From NCBI GenBank assembly GCA_003013855.2, contig ML058392.1, forward strand, positions 3,141,529 to 3,205,528: a DNA stretch of 64,000 nt, in the 5' to 3' direction. Both the position numbers and the translations under genes were made by a program. Shown here piece after piece: positions 32,076-43,770 of the stretch; the first letter of the stretch is position 1; each line of letters begins with the position of its first letter. The notes beneath the pieces are model-generated. The model was not told the DNA's origin, ran no database searches, and worked only from the letters and a program-made list of their open reading frames with translations. The DNA comes from Liriodendron chinense. Its lineage: Eukaryota > Streptophyta > Magnoliopsida > Magnoliales > Magnoliaceae.

Positions 32076-33505
32076 TGTTAGGCAACCCCAAGTGTAAGGC
32101 TATGGTATAGTAATAATTCGGTTGTGAAATCGAATTCGTCCTTGGGGATTATAGGGAAAAATAAATTTTGAAGAATCAAACTAGGCTAAATAGGTAGACT
32201 TGAGTTGTGTTGAAGAAAATAACATAAACAATTGAAAAAAATAAAATCTCAGAAAATAGAAAAACTAGAGCGCGAATGATCCACTTATAATAATCATCAA
32301 TGCTAATCTAGTCATTAAGCACAAACACACACTTGGAATTGAAGTCTTATCTCTATCAAATTGGAAGATATCACATTTAAAAGCTTATAAACAATCAAGA
32401 AAAATCTAAAAATTCATAACTTTTAGTTCTACTTCAAGTACAAAGAGCTTAAACTAATGGAACTTCGAAGCATCAACCATATCCTTGAATCACAGTAGAT
32501 CTAAGGTTTTCACAATTCAATTTAAAAAAAAAAAAAACAAAACAAAATAATCAAGCTCAGAAACTCAAAAGCATATCATGTACTTGGCACAAGAGATCTC
32601 AGAATTCTTTATAATTACCAACTTTATTCAAATTAAAACTTGAAAAATTCAAATTTTAAACATAATGTACTTGAATAAATAAATTAAACATCAAAGATTA
32701 ACTACAAGCTTCACCTTTTAGCCCTAGCTAAGAGATCTAGCCAACCATAGACATAATTGAACTAGAATAAAAAATGAAAAACTAGAAAAACTAGAATTAA
32801 AAGAAGAATATGAAGAACTTGAAGTTGTTAAAGCTTCACTTTGGATTTCTCCACCTCTAGCACCTTTACAACTCTTTTAGGAAGATTGGACAAGAGAGTA
32901 GAGGTCTTCTTTTATAGCAAAAATCGCGCACCGCCTCTCCTTGCGTAAGTATTTACGCACTCAAGTCAATTTGGCAACCGGTCGCAGTCCCCTGGAGACC
33001 GATCGCAACTTAACTGGCCCAACAATATTAACAAAATTTTGAAATTTTGTTCTTCTGAAGATAGGTCGCAGACGACCTGTGACCAGTCTTTATGTGAGTG
33101 GCGACCAGTCATAGCCTATTTGCGACCGGTCTCAACTTGACTCACATAATCCAGCAACCAAAGCTCCTCTCTGACTTTTATTCTACTAGTCGGAGCAATT
33201 TATGACTGGTCTTTGGTTATTGGCAACCGATTGCCCAGGTTTGGCGACCGGTTTCTGAATGCTGAAAATTTCAGATTTCTTCTCTTCTTCTCTTTTTTCT
33301 TCCTTGCTTCTTTCCTTCTTCTTTTGCTCCTTTTTTTTATTGATATTTAAAGTGTTATAAGTAGTCCATTTTAACAATGAATTCATGAAGTCTTTCTCAT
33401 TTTCCTGCAAACACAAATGCATACATAAGATGGTTCTTTTAACAGTATAAATTATGCAATTGTTTGATAAATTTGGGTTTAGATATGCACAATTCAGAGC
33501 TCAAC

Positions 33506-33506
<1 letters not shown>
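32076..33506 (-). mobile_element. Athila-like 3' LTR, copy B
   Basis: On the minus strand it starts TGTTGAGCTCTGAATTGTGC at 33506 and ends CACTTGGGGTTGCCTAACA at 32076 (1431 bp). TATA is near 32905-32918 (minus GCTATAAAAGAAG). Landmarks match copies A, C and D: 'tagccctagctaagag' (32718), 'gatccacttat' (32278). The C-tract immediately right of the start sits where the polypurine tract should be. Confidence 0.8.
32972..33255 (-). repeat. U3 motif array B (GCGACCGGTCGC words)
   Basis: About nine units upstream of the minus-strand TATA box: GCAACCGGTCGC (32974), GAGACCGATCGC (32996), GGTCGCAGACGACC (33064), GTGACCAGTC (33079), GGCGACCAGTC (33099), TGCGACCGGTC (33121), GACTGGTC (33203), GGCAACCGATTGCC (33221) and GGCGACCGGT (33243). 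Several are inverted repeats. The words match those of the CRM-like LTR rather than sister LTRs A, C and D. Confidence 0.75.

Positions 33507-33544
<38 letters not shown>
33507..33544 (-). repeat. 38-bp poly-C (minus poly-G) at the polypurine-tract position
   Basis: An uninterrupted C run on the plus strand lies exactly between the LTR start and the conserved 'accagcattttgctagtcccgag' block. Sister copies have only CCCCC or CCCC at this point. Length may be affected by sequencing error. Confidence 0.9.
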
Positions 33545-33549
<5 letters not shown>

Positions 33550-33917
33550 CCAGCATTTTGCTAGTCCCGAGAAAAAAATGCATGAAAATAGTTTTGAAAT
33601 CTCAACTCAACACTCTCTCAGAAAACTAACTTCTATAAAATCCAAGTCTTGTAAACAATAAAATTAAAAAATACTCAGTAACAAGATATTTTCATGCCTA
33701 TCTCCAATGGCTTTGTAAGTGAATAAGATGAGTTTCAGCTTATTAATTCACAAATAGAGTGAATCCAAACATTCATGGTCTAGTGTGCTTGGTGAATTCC
33801 TAACTCATCATTAATAAGGGTTAACCTTCTACCAAGTGGTGAATCAAAATCAACATTCTCAAGTGTTCAGATCAACACAAGTCTTTCACAGGAATTTGTC
33901 TTACCGTTCAACAAGGA

Positions 33918-33967
<50 letters not shown>

Positions 33968-34270
33968 CTTCAGCTTTGGATTTTTCATTTGCGACTTTCA
34001 TACTAATCCCATTCTCTTTTTGGGTGGTTATAGGTAGACATTTTCGATACAATTATTTTTTAACTGATTTTTTTTCAATACTTCTTTTCTTTTATTCACT
34101 TTCTCTTTCTTTCCTTTTCTTTCTTTCTCTACTCTTTTCTTTCTTTTACCTCTTGAATCGTGATGGACAAACTCTCCCAACTTGGTTCCTATATACTTTG
34201 AACAATCATCTAACAAAACCATCCTAGTATCTAGTTTAATCCTTAAAGAATGAGAGTTATCGTGTAATGT
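33545..34270 (-). mobile_element. Athila-like 3' untranslated region, copy B
   Basis: Aligned to 1840-2420 and 43780-45360 by 'cattttgctagtcccgag', 'agatcaacacaag', 'catactaatccc', 'ttttcgatacaattatttt' and 'gatggacaaactctcccaac'. It contains a (TC)19 microsatellite at 33921-33959. The element breaks off to the right and no pol is present. Confidence 0.65.
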
Positions 34271-34640
34271 GAACTAGTATCAAGATGTTTAAACTTTTAG
34301 CAAATCGGATTGGAAGTTCTATCAACAAATCGGATTTCATATCATTTTCTTTTTTGTCTACGTTCTATCTTCTTCTTCATCTATGTTTCACATCGTTGTC
34401 TATTTAATTGAACAACTGTTGCAACTTTGAAAGTCCTTTGTTGACTAGGCAAAAAAAAGATTATAAGAGGATAGCCCTAGCTTCTGCAAGTTGTCTGGCA
34501 CCACGACGAGCGCAAAATAATTGGCCGAATAGATTGTGGTTGATCATTATCTCAGAACTGTCATATCTCAACATCAGGGTCATCAATAATTACGGTTTGG
34601 ATCGAGACTACCTCGAGCTTGGCACGCCTGCATACAGCAG
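34271..34640. other. Unassigned
   Basis: No gene, repeat or RNA was recognised between the truncated Athila-like piece and the phrase-repeat DNA. Confidence 0.35.
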
Positions 34641-36150
34641 CAATCATACACCGGCGTACTTGTGACCAAAAATCGCACCAACAACCACGTACATCTTGGT
34701 AGACTCCACTCTATAGTTGGCCACGTGGATACGACATATGCATCACCGTGGACTAGCAAGTTGCGAGGGCAGGTAAAATACATACGTCAGGGTGGGCCGC
34801 CCACGATTTATCTTTTTGATGGACAGCGTGGATAAAATGCATATATGGAGGTGGATTCTCCAGCCTCGTGGAGCTCATGGCGCAGACAGCGTGAATAAAA
34901 CAAATACATCGTGCGGGCCATAACACACATATATCATGGTGGGCCACCCTTCGCAGTGGTCATGCTGCCCGGACAGCGTGTAGGGCACGCTGTCCTCACA
35001 GCATGGCCCACCCCCATGGCCCTGCAGGCTGTACGGGTTCAAACCCTTTTGTTGTGGTAGTGTGGCCCACTTGAGCTTTGAAACTATCCCACGTGTCGGC
35101 CTCACCCACGTCCCAGTCCTCTGGACCCTATCAACAGGTGGGATGTCCAATAGACACTACGGTGGGCCTAGGAAGTGTTTGAACGGTGGGTATCCCACCA
35201 CCGTTTTTATAGTGGTGGGGCCCACAGGATGACTTAGACCGGGCTAACATTTTTGTTTTCCTTCCATCCAGGTCTATGGAACCTTAATTATCAATAGGCT
35301 TGAAGGAAAATAAGTATCACGGTGGTCTCCAAGCTGATATTTGTGATTCCTTTCGTGCAGGTCCTCGTGACCTTATAAACAGGTTTGGTGGTCAACAGAG
35401 GGCCCAAAGAAGTTTTCAACCATAGATGTTAAATCACCATTGGTTGAATTGGTGGGGCCATTTAGGCTTTGGATTTGCCTCAGGTGTGGGTCCACCCACG
35501 CACATGTGCGTGTGACCCTACAGCAGGATAGGCGCCAAAAACAACCCCCGGTTGGCCCCACATGAAGATTTCAACAGCGGATATTAACCCCCACTGTTTC
35601 CTGGAGTGGGATCCACTGACCGCGGCCTCCGGGGTGGGATCCCTGACTTTGGGGCGCCCCACTGTGATGTATGTGACTACATCCACGCCGATCCTGTAAG
35701 TTCATTATAAGGCATGATCCAAAAAATGAAGCAGGTGCAAATCCCAAATGGACCGTAGTACAGGAAATAGGGGTGATTGACCATTAAAACATTTTTACAG
35801 GGCCATAAAAGCTTTGGATTAAGATGATATTTGTGTGGTCTCTTCGTCTAGGTGTTTTTAACCTTATTAGTAGGTTGGATGGCAAATAAACATCCCGGTG
35901 GAAGCCATGAAGTTTTTAATGGTGGTGGGGATTCAATCACGACTATTTCCTGTGGTGTGGTCAACCTAAGATTTGAATCAACTTCATTTTTGGTATCATA
36001 CACTAAAATGAGCTGTCAAAGCAGTTGGACAGTGTGGATTTAAGGCACTGCGAACCCCACAGTCAGGGGTCCCACCCACCTTAGTGGATCGAGGTCTCAC
36101 CTAATCCACTCCCAAATTCATTTGGGCTTTAGATTTGCTCTAAACCTGGC
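34641..36150 (-). repeat. Phrase-repeat DNA, minus orientation
   Basis: Recurring phrases include 'acatacgtcagggtgggccgc' (34780), 'atatatcatggtgggccacc' (34930), 'ggtttggtggtcaacag' (35380), 'aggttggatggcaaataaac' (35871) and 'cactaaaatgagctgtc' (36001). The part 35848-36140 is a close relative of 38990-39440. No gene is supported. Confidence 0.6.
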
Positions 36151-36599
36151 TCTATACCCACACTACAAAAAATATGTGATATTGGGGTGAACAGTTGGAG
36201 TCTAAAATCTGAATTTTTTAAAGTCTGCGAACATATATCAGTAACGAGATCACTTCCAGTCAGAGGATGATTGGGCAAGCAATATACGTTCGAAGAAAAT
36301 AATATATTATGGGAATTCTTACTAAGTCACAATTCTGACAAGTCCAAAATCATTTAATTCTGAGTTGTAAAGAAGAAGATATGAGTCGTTCACCAAAATC
36401 CATAGATTATTGATGGTATTGATCACTTGTGGCCTACTTTTGAAGATAAAAGAGAGTTCTAAAGATGATCATGATAATTCCTATTGTGTAGATCACCAAA
36501 ATAGCTTTTCGACAAGTATAAGAGCGTCCAAATCGGATTTGTAACAAAGAAGTTATGACCATTTTTGTGGAGACGCGCAAGTGCAAAGAACATATGTTT

Positions 36600-36845
36600 G
36601 GCTTGAAATGCTGAAAAAATTCTAAGTCTAGAAGTTGCCAAGAGAGACATGCGCCCAGAGCTCTTTTTCCCCATCTCCAAGACGCACATACGCCTGGGGC
36701 ATGTCCACATGCACCCGGGGCTATGCTACATGCACCTGACACCCCATTCGTTTGATGCCTATTGGCTCCGTATACACAACCTTTGGCTATAAATACCCTG
36801 ACCCCTGATGACCTCAGTGTATGAAGAGAGCTGAGAGAGAAGCTG

Positions 36846-36876
<31 letters not shown>

Positions 36877-37120
36877 AGCATCCGGGGACACATGCGCTCA
36901 CCCTAAAGGGAACACATGCTCCTACACACTCCTCTCCCACATGCGCCCGCATACTCCGCTCATACCACATGCGCCCACATACCCCCCTCATACCACATGC
37001 GGTCACCCCAAATGGAACACATGTGCCCACACACTCCTCTCACACCACATGCGCCCACACACTCCTCTCACGCTACATGCGCTCACTTTCTCTTCACATG
37101 CGCCCTAACTAGACTGCACC
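36600..37120 (+). mobile_element. LTR-like promoter with CATGCGCCC array and poly-G tract
   Basis: A TATA box (CTATAAATA, 36787-36795) is preceded by CATGCGCCCAGAG, CATACGCCTGGGG, CATGCACCCGGGG and CATGCACCTG words (36648-36735). It is followed by a 28-bp G run (36849-36876) and a minisatellite of CACATGCGCCCACACACTCC units of about 28-30 bp (36890-37105). The architecture is that of an LTR promoter region, but ends are not defined. Long frames read through here are low-complexity by-products. Confidence 0.5.
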
Positions 37121-38985
37121 TACCTGTACTGCACTACACATCTGCACTATACTGCACTGTATACCTGCACCTGCACACACACTGCATATCTTATTTACAT
37201 AAATATTTTAATTTATGTTTCCATTTACTTGAAGTTATTTATGTTAAAAAGAAAGTACCCCACATTTGGAGTCAATAAAAAATACAAAAAACTTAAATTT
37301 TCAACAAAAAAAAGATTTTAAATTTTCATCCGAAGTACAAATCGCAATTTTTTTAGCACTCCCCCATAAGTTCGTCTTTTGAACGGAGGAGTTTTCTTCG
37401 AATCTAAACTGTTAAAAAAAATCTAAAATACCTTAATTAGCTTAAAACACCAAAGTCTGGTGAAATCTTCATGATATATTATAGCCAATTTGTGGATAGA
37501 TCAAGAATCCAGATTTTTATTTAGAATTTTCAGGCAGCAATATGACCAGAATATCGTTTTAGTGCCAATCTGTACAGAAACGAAGCTGTGATTAGATAAT
37601 ATTTCTTGCTTCATGCATCAACATTCATCTTTCTTGATTTAACATTCATCTATGCTTAATCTAACACTTGTCTTCCTTAATCCAGCACTCATCTTTGCTT
37701 AATCCAACATTTATCTTGCTTAATCTAGCATTTACCTTACTTAAATCGACATGTATTCAACCTCACATGGCATGCATACTATTGTATTCTCACATATATT
37801 AATTCTCACATGACATATCTTCTATTTTATCCATCACATACAATCAATCTCATACGATATATATTCCATTGTATTTATTGTGTATTAAAGATCCCTTACC
37901 TTGTTACAATGTCCCGCATATTTATGCATGCGTGAGCAGATTCTCTACTTATCTCTTATTGCAAATTAGTTATCAACAAAGGTGCAAGACCAGAATCACT
38001 TTTGAAGACGAGATAACAGACTCCATCTTGATTCGATAACTGATTACAAGAACTTTGTATCAATTATGTTCATTGCACAATTAGGGTTTAACCCATATTG
38101 AGGCTCAAGACTAACAAAAAAGGACTATGGTTACCACTAGAAATTGTGATAAAAGAGTTCCAACAACATTCAAAACATTTTCTATGCACTGCTATCTTAA
38201 AGCTGGCCAATGCCCTATCCATCAAAATCGAGATTTGCTAGTTGAGTTGATCAAGTAGTTGCGGTGTGCCTTCCTGCGGTCATCGGTGTAAAAAAAGCAG
38301 GTGATGACTCTGAGTTTTTCCATCCAACAGTCATAGTAGGTGTATTCCAGCAGTATTCGGTGCCCATGGAAGGTGGTTACTCAATGATGCACGGCTAGAT
38401 TAAAAACCCTGACCGCCTCTCAACTCAGAAGACCCGAAAGAACATGGGACATAGTTATCCGACCTGTCCAAAAGATGACTCAGTCCATAACAAAAATACA
38501 TTGGTTTCTATGACCACAAACTCAAAGATTATAGTCCCTGATGACTTAGTTACCTGCTCGATCTATCCGGGCATTTTCTCGAATATTCAATCTATTGTGC
38601 AACTATCATTCATAGTGGAGCTTTGTCGCTTTGTGCCGTAGTTTTCTCCTGCAAGGGTTTCTACATAAAAATCTCTATTTCTCTGTGGTGTGCATGATTT
38701 ATGTTTACGCTTCCCTATTTGCTTTATCTAATTTATCTATGAAGCACGCATACATTTACTTTTATTTTTTAATCAAGGGTGATCATTTATTGATGTAATT
38801 AAGGGCTTATGCCAGATCACGGTCTGGAATGTACAAGATCTCAGAATCTCTAAAATAAAATTCGCCTTGCAATACCTTCTCTTGTGTATTTTTTGGATGC
38901 TTATGATTGTCTATGAATGTTTCCGATACTTATAACCTCAGAGCAACAATATATAAGAAAACTACTTTGCGCATTTTCTAATTTT
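37121..38985. other. Probable LTR/leader remnant, unassigned
   Basis: Near 37600-37750 a short word 'taatccaacattcatcttgctt' recurs four or five times. Near 38630-38700 'gttttctcctgcaagggtttctac' plus 'ataaaaatctctatttctc' resembles the U5 region of Ty1/copia LTRs as I remember them. No coding sequence was recognised. Confidence 0.35.
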
Positions 38986-40480
38986 AACCATATTAACAAG
39001 TTGAATGGCAAATAAACATTCTGGTGGAATCCATAAAGTTTTTAATGGTGGGGATTCAATCACAATTGTTTCCAGTGGTGTGATCAACAGCCTGGTACCT
39101 TGCTGGTTGTGTCTGAGTTTGACAACCAGCAGGTCTCAGGTTCGAGACGCTATGATAGCACCTTTGGGTGCTATGGGATAGGTCGGGTCGAGTATAGATC
39201 GCAGTACGGTAGGGCTGGGTATGGGCCGGGAATTTAAAAAAAAAAAAAAAAAAGAAGCTTTGTTTTTGGTATCATGCACTAAAATGAGCTGTCAAAATGG
39301 CTGGACAGTGTGGATTTAAGGCACATACATCACTCTGAGCCCCACGGTCAGGGGTCCCATCCACCTCGGTGGATCCGAGGTCTCACCTAATCCGCTCCCG
39401 GATCCACTTGGGCTTCATATCTGCCTCAAACCTGGCCCCACACCCACCTCAAGGTCATTGTAATGTACAGGTGATGGGGCAAAATCATAACAATGGATCC
39501 TAGGGAGGTTTCCACAATAGGTGTTTATCAGTACCGTTTCTGATGTTAGCCCCCACTCGAGCCTTGAATGTGCCTTATGTTTTTTTGCCGGGCCACATGC
39601 AGGTCTGAGAGACATCACGGGCAGGCTGGGTGACAAATAACAACACGGTGGGCCTCACTGCAGGGGTTTCAAGGGTGGCTGATCCCCACCGTTTCCTGCG
39701 GCATGGTCCACCTAAAATTTGAATTTGGGCTGTGAAAATGGATTGAGGGTGCACGTAAAACATCTCCATCAGGTGGGCCCCCCCAGCTTGGGCCGACGCT
39801 GATGGTCAGCGTGTGAGAGACACATGTAACACGTGAGCCCACCTGTCTGTCCAACAAATGGACGGAGGGGATAAATGACCTCCATTATGGTGGGCCCTGC
39901 TGGAGATGGACCCCACTATCCAGTGGGCCACGTGGATAACCCCATACGTCATGGTGGTCGACCCCACTGTCCAGTGGGCCGGAAGGTTGCAAGGGTGGGC
40001 AATCAGTCCCCCGTTTCCTGCTGGGTGCGACCCACTTAAGCTTCGGATCTGACTCATTTTAAGGGCCCGCGGCCAGAATAATCTGGAAAAATGGATGGAC
40101 AGTAGAGATAATACATACATTTCAGTGGGTCCAGCAACTGATTGGACGGCGGCAAGAATAACACATGCGTATTACAGTGGGGTCCAGTGCCAGATGGCGT
40201 GTATCAAATGCACATCAAGGTGGGCCCACACGGTCAGACCGCGCGAGTAAAATACACATTACAGTGGGGCCCTGCCCCTGCCCAACCAGCTGGGTAGCGT
40301 GGATCCAATGCATACATCGGGTGCGCCCAAGGGGAGGTTTCAACCGTGGGTGTTCCATCACCATTGTTTCCTATAGTGCAGCCCATTTGAGCTTAGGGTC
40401 TGCCTCGCTTTTGGGCTCACGCCCTAACCTAATCCAGCTAAACGAAAAGGATGGTGGAGGATGACCCACCTAAGTGTGCA
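38986..40480 (-). repeat. Phrase-repeat DNA, minus orientation, split by a SINE
   Basis: The left part (38990-39440) is paralogous to 35848-36140 ('gaatggcaaataaacattc', 'cactaaaatgagctgtc', 'aggtctcacctaatcc'). The right part carries 'acacatcaaggtgggccc'-like phrases at about 40210 and 'tacattacagtggggccc' near 40260. No gene is supported. Confidence 0.6.
39087..39253 (+). mobile_element. tRNA-type SINE
   Basis: A 167-bp insertion interrupts a paralogue-defined sequence. It has an A-box-like TGGTACCTTGCTGG (39093-39106), a B-box GGTTCGAGACG (39139-39149) about 33 bp later, a unique body and an 18-base A tail (39236-39253). This is the layout of plant SINEs transcribed by RNA polymerase III and moved by LINE enzymes. 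The paralogous empty locus near 35950 lacks it. About 20 bp of the target seem deleted and a clear target duplication is not seen. Confidence 0.78.
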
Positions 40481-40530
40481 GTTCCCCTTCGGATAGGCTC
40501 TGGTGAGCGATTGCGGTGGAACCACCTCCC

Positions 40531-40531
<1 letters not shown>

Positions 40532-40570
<39 letters not shown>
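40532..40570 (+). repeat. (CT)n microsatellite
   Basis: About nineteen CT units, followed by CTTTTTCTTTTT. The neighbouring purine-rich stretch 40600-40790 has many GAGAG words. Confidence 0.95.
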
Positions 40571-40572
<2 letters not shown>

Positions 40573-40999
40573 TTTTCTTTTTACCAAGGGTTGGAAGTGT
40601 GAGAGGAAGAGAGTGAGAGAGAGGGCTAGGTTCTTGTGGTGGAGGAGTGGGAGAATAGTAAGAGGCATGGGAGAGTATAAATGGGAGGCGGTATGTGAGA
40701 TGAGAGGGAGAGCATAGGAGAAAGGAATTGGGGGTTATAGGCCAGGTGTAGAAGAGGGGAGGGGGAGTGATGTCATGGGTAAGGGAGGAGATATGGGTAA
40801 ATATTCTTTCCTTCGTTGACCTGAACCAAGTTGAAGTCAACAAAAGCTGGATGAGATGTAAAGTGAAGGGTGACGTAGAATGTGGGGACTACTCCAAAGT
40901 CCATGGTCAACAAGTCCAAGTCTTTGATCAATGGTTAATGTGTGAAGATTTGTGTATGTGAGTATATGCATGTGTGCGATGCACATGCATGAGAGTAGG

Positions 41000-41290
41000 T
41001 ACATGTGCGGGGTAATGTACTTATATGGGATCTTACGGGTAGGTGCGTGCATGTAGAAAGTACCCACAAATAGTAAATCTTCGGCTCCAAGCATCTATAC
41101 AAAAAATTACGGCATAACAATATACCCTCGTAAAAAATTTGTCCTCAAAATTTAACGTACAAACACAACGGCTAAACAAATAGATGAAGGTATCTATCTC
41201 TAATCTCAACCTCACAGCCCCAGGTCGCCTCATCTTCACTATGAAGTGCTCACTAGACCCTCACAACCGATATGACCTTTGATTGGAGAA
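41000..41290 (-). mobile_element. Chromovirus 3' end remnant (post-pol sequence and LTR start)
   Basis: On the minus strand 'ttaaattttgaggacaaatt' and 'ttttacgagggtat' precede a possible LTR start TGTTATGCCGTAATTTT at about 41122. This mirrors the post-pol and polypurine sequence of the complete element at 20440-20490. A short frame upstream looks like a decayed pol tail. The LTR cannot be followed reliably below 41000. Confidence 0.5.
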
Positions 41291-41294
41291 TTTG

Positions 41295-41940
41295 TTCCTC
41301 CCATGTAGAATGATAGCAGGTTGCTCAACATACAATGCAAAAATTAAAATGCTACCTTCCACCATATATCAAAAAGCACTTGAGTCTCCCCCACATCAAT
41401 TCAAAAAATGATTATGGGGTGGCAGATGTGAGGCTTGATCTCTCTTCTATTGTTAATGCTACTACTGAAGTCTCAACTATTGTGGATAAAACTATGGCCC
41501 CAGATGCTGAAAGTAAGGCCTCTATTCAATCTCTAGCCCTTGCTAGCTGCTCCTACTGATGCTGGAACGAGGGTCTCTGCTGCTGTGTCTATGGCGAGCA
41601 AGGGAAATATTGAGAATGGTGCCATGTCTCTTCATAGCTACAACACTTAGCCTGAATTGTCCTCTATGTTGGCCTTGCCAGAACTCTGATAGTTTGCCTC
41701 GCCATCATCTATTGCTTAGCGACACTGGGCTGCAAGTTGAGCACTGCTCTCCCCTTACCCTTATGTCGCTCCTGGCTCTTCTAGGAGTGATTGAGATCCT
41801 TCTTGATGAGGATTGCCTGCCTTACCTAGCTGGTGAAGCTCTCAAGCTCCACGGCAACCAATTTGGCGAAAATCTGACTCCTCACTCCACATAGGAACCT
41901 CTACACTCGCCATGGCTCATCTACTGCTAGGTAAGAGGCG
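41295..41940. other. Unassigned; short open frames only
   Basis: Two abutting plus-strand frames (41335-41559 and 41559-41894) have no recognisable motif. Given Ty3 remnants on both sides, this is probably decayed element sequence, but I cannot show it. Confidence 0.3.
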
Positions 41941-41944
41941 AAGC

Positions 41945-42300
41945 AAGACAACTCCTTGAATTTGATCTTGAATTAGGGTACCTTCAAATCAACCTTCTCT
42001 AACATCATGAACTCTTACTCTTTTTCCCTAGAGGACTTCAGAAAGTACTTTATGTCAAAATGCTCATAGAAAGTGGCTCAAGTCCGTACCATGTCCTCTC
42101 CGGCTACTCTAGCCTTCCACTTCCATATAAAAATTACCTCTTCATCTAGCACAAACATGACTAGCATCAACTTTAGCTCCTTCGTGTAGTTGTAAATCAC
42201 GAAAAATATCTTCCATATTTGATTTCTATTGTTCGACTTTCATGGGATCAAGCGCACCCTTAAAGACAAGTGGACTCAGCCTCATAAACTCTTGAATAAG
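41945..42300 (-). pseudogene. Degenerate Ty3 gag fragment
   Basis: Read on the minus strand from about 42290, fragments like FKGALDPMKVEQ, NMEDIFRDLQLHEGAKVDAS and a following GNFYMEVEG stretch match the pattern of plant Ty3 gag domains (F-G--DP--AE-W---M--IF). Stops interrupt it several times. It may belong to the same decayed element as 41000-41290. Confidence 0.5.
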
Positions 42301-42361
42301 GCTGTTTGACCAGTCTACATCCCCTCTCGAGGTCCTATTGGACAAATCCCTGAGGTCCTAT

Positions 42362-43770
42362 TGGGCAAAACCCAAGTGCATGGTTGCACAATAGTATATA
42401 CTCAAGTATATACACGGTGAGACCGAGGTCAAACTCATAGGGACTTATATTGTGCATTCTCAAAATACTTTGGAACTAGAACTTGAATTAAGAACTAACT
42501 ATAACTAATTATGAAATCTGAATTTAATTGTGGTAGGGAAAATCTGAAAATTTTAAAGGAAAACTCAATAAGAGAAAACATTTGAGTAGCAAGGATCCAC
42601 TTTTAGCCATAAATAATACCAAATTCACTTGATTTGATTAGATAACATAACTGGAATTAAAATCCTATCCTATTCAGTCGGATGATAAAGAAATTAAATC
42701 ATAATTCAACAATTCCAAAACAAATAAGTAAATTCATTTCAGTTCACACATTACGAATCAAATTACTAATCGTAGGGAGTTCAAATAATCTATCGTACTC
42801 GTAGTCTACGGTAGATTAATGAATTCTATAGATCAATCCCTTGCATAATAAATAAGAAACTAATTTGAGTCTTCCTAAGCATCCAATGAGCCTAAAGTAA
42901 TCACTAGATCAAACTAAACTAAAACTAGAACTTTATTTAAACCAATTTCAATGAAATATTCAATATTCAAACCATAAATTTGAATCTAAATAAACTAAAA
43001 CATTAAAAATGAACTAGAAGCTTCACCTCTTAGTCCTAGCTACAAGGATTAATTCATCATCAACATGTTAAACTAAAACTCAAGTAAAAACATCAAATAA
43101 ACTAAAATCGAAGGTTGAGGAAGAAGAATGGCGTTGAATAGCTTTCTCTCTCTCTTCGAGCTCTAGAATACCTTTGGGATGAGTGGGACAATCCTTATAT
43201 AAGAAAAATCCCAACTTGATTTAGAAACTGGCTACGCACTTCTACAAAATCACACAAAATCGCACCTCATTGTCGATGGGATCGCCAAGCCCTTGATGGG
43301 TGTCGATGGGATCAACAATATTTTGATTGCATCAACATTGTACCACTTTCTGTCTAGCAACCAAACTTGATTTTTCATGTTTTCTTTGATGGGATTGACA
43401 CACTTTCAATGGGATTGAAGTTGTATTCGAAGAGATCAAAGATGTAGAGATTTTTGTCCAGCAAACAATGCTGAATATTTTTTGTTTGACTCCTATCGAC
43501 AAACTTTCGATGGCATCGAAGCTCCCATCGAAGTTGGTTATTTTTCTTGAGATTGAGTGCAGTCTTTAAATCTTTATTTTCTTTGGATTTTTACTTCTTT
43601 TCCTTATACTCTTCTAAGCTCTAAATCATCCCAATTAACTCCGATATCTCAAATCTTTCTCTCGATTCCCTACAAACGTGAAAACACGTGTAATTAGATC
43701 TTTTTAACCACAGAATCCATGTAGGTGAGTGTGGAATTGGGGATAAATATGGATAATTCAGTACTCAACA
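42362..43770 (-). mobile_element. Athila-like 3' LTR, copy C
   Basis: On the minus strand it starts TGTTGAGTACTGAATTATCC at 43770 and ends GCACTTGGGTTTTGCCCA at 42362 (1409 bp). TATA (minus CTTATATAAGG) is near 43192-43202. A polypurine tract (minus GGTTGGGGAGTG) adjoins it. It is the 3' LTR of the Athila element that runs to 51058. Confidence 0.8.
43271..43535 (-). repeat. U3 motif array C (TCGATGGGATCGA words)
   Basis: Upstream of the minus-strand TATA box: GTCGATGGGATCGCC (43272), GTCGATGGGATCAAC (43302), TTGATGGGATTGAC (43386), TTCAATGGGATTGAAG (43406), TTCGATGGCATCGAA (43506-43520, perfect arms around one base) and CCCATCGAAG (43525). Sister LTRs carry other words here. Confidence 0.75.

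Noticed and set aside
36434..37030. 198-codon minus-strand frame rich in Cys, Pro and Gly
   Set aside because: It reads the CATGCGCCC minisatellite and poly-G tract; composition is low complexity and there is no domain.
41335..41894. Two abutting plus-strand frames as a split host gene
   Set aside because: No motif, no splice logic, and Ty3 remnants on both sides; left as unassigned.
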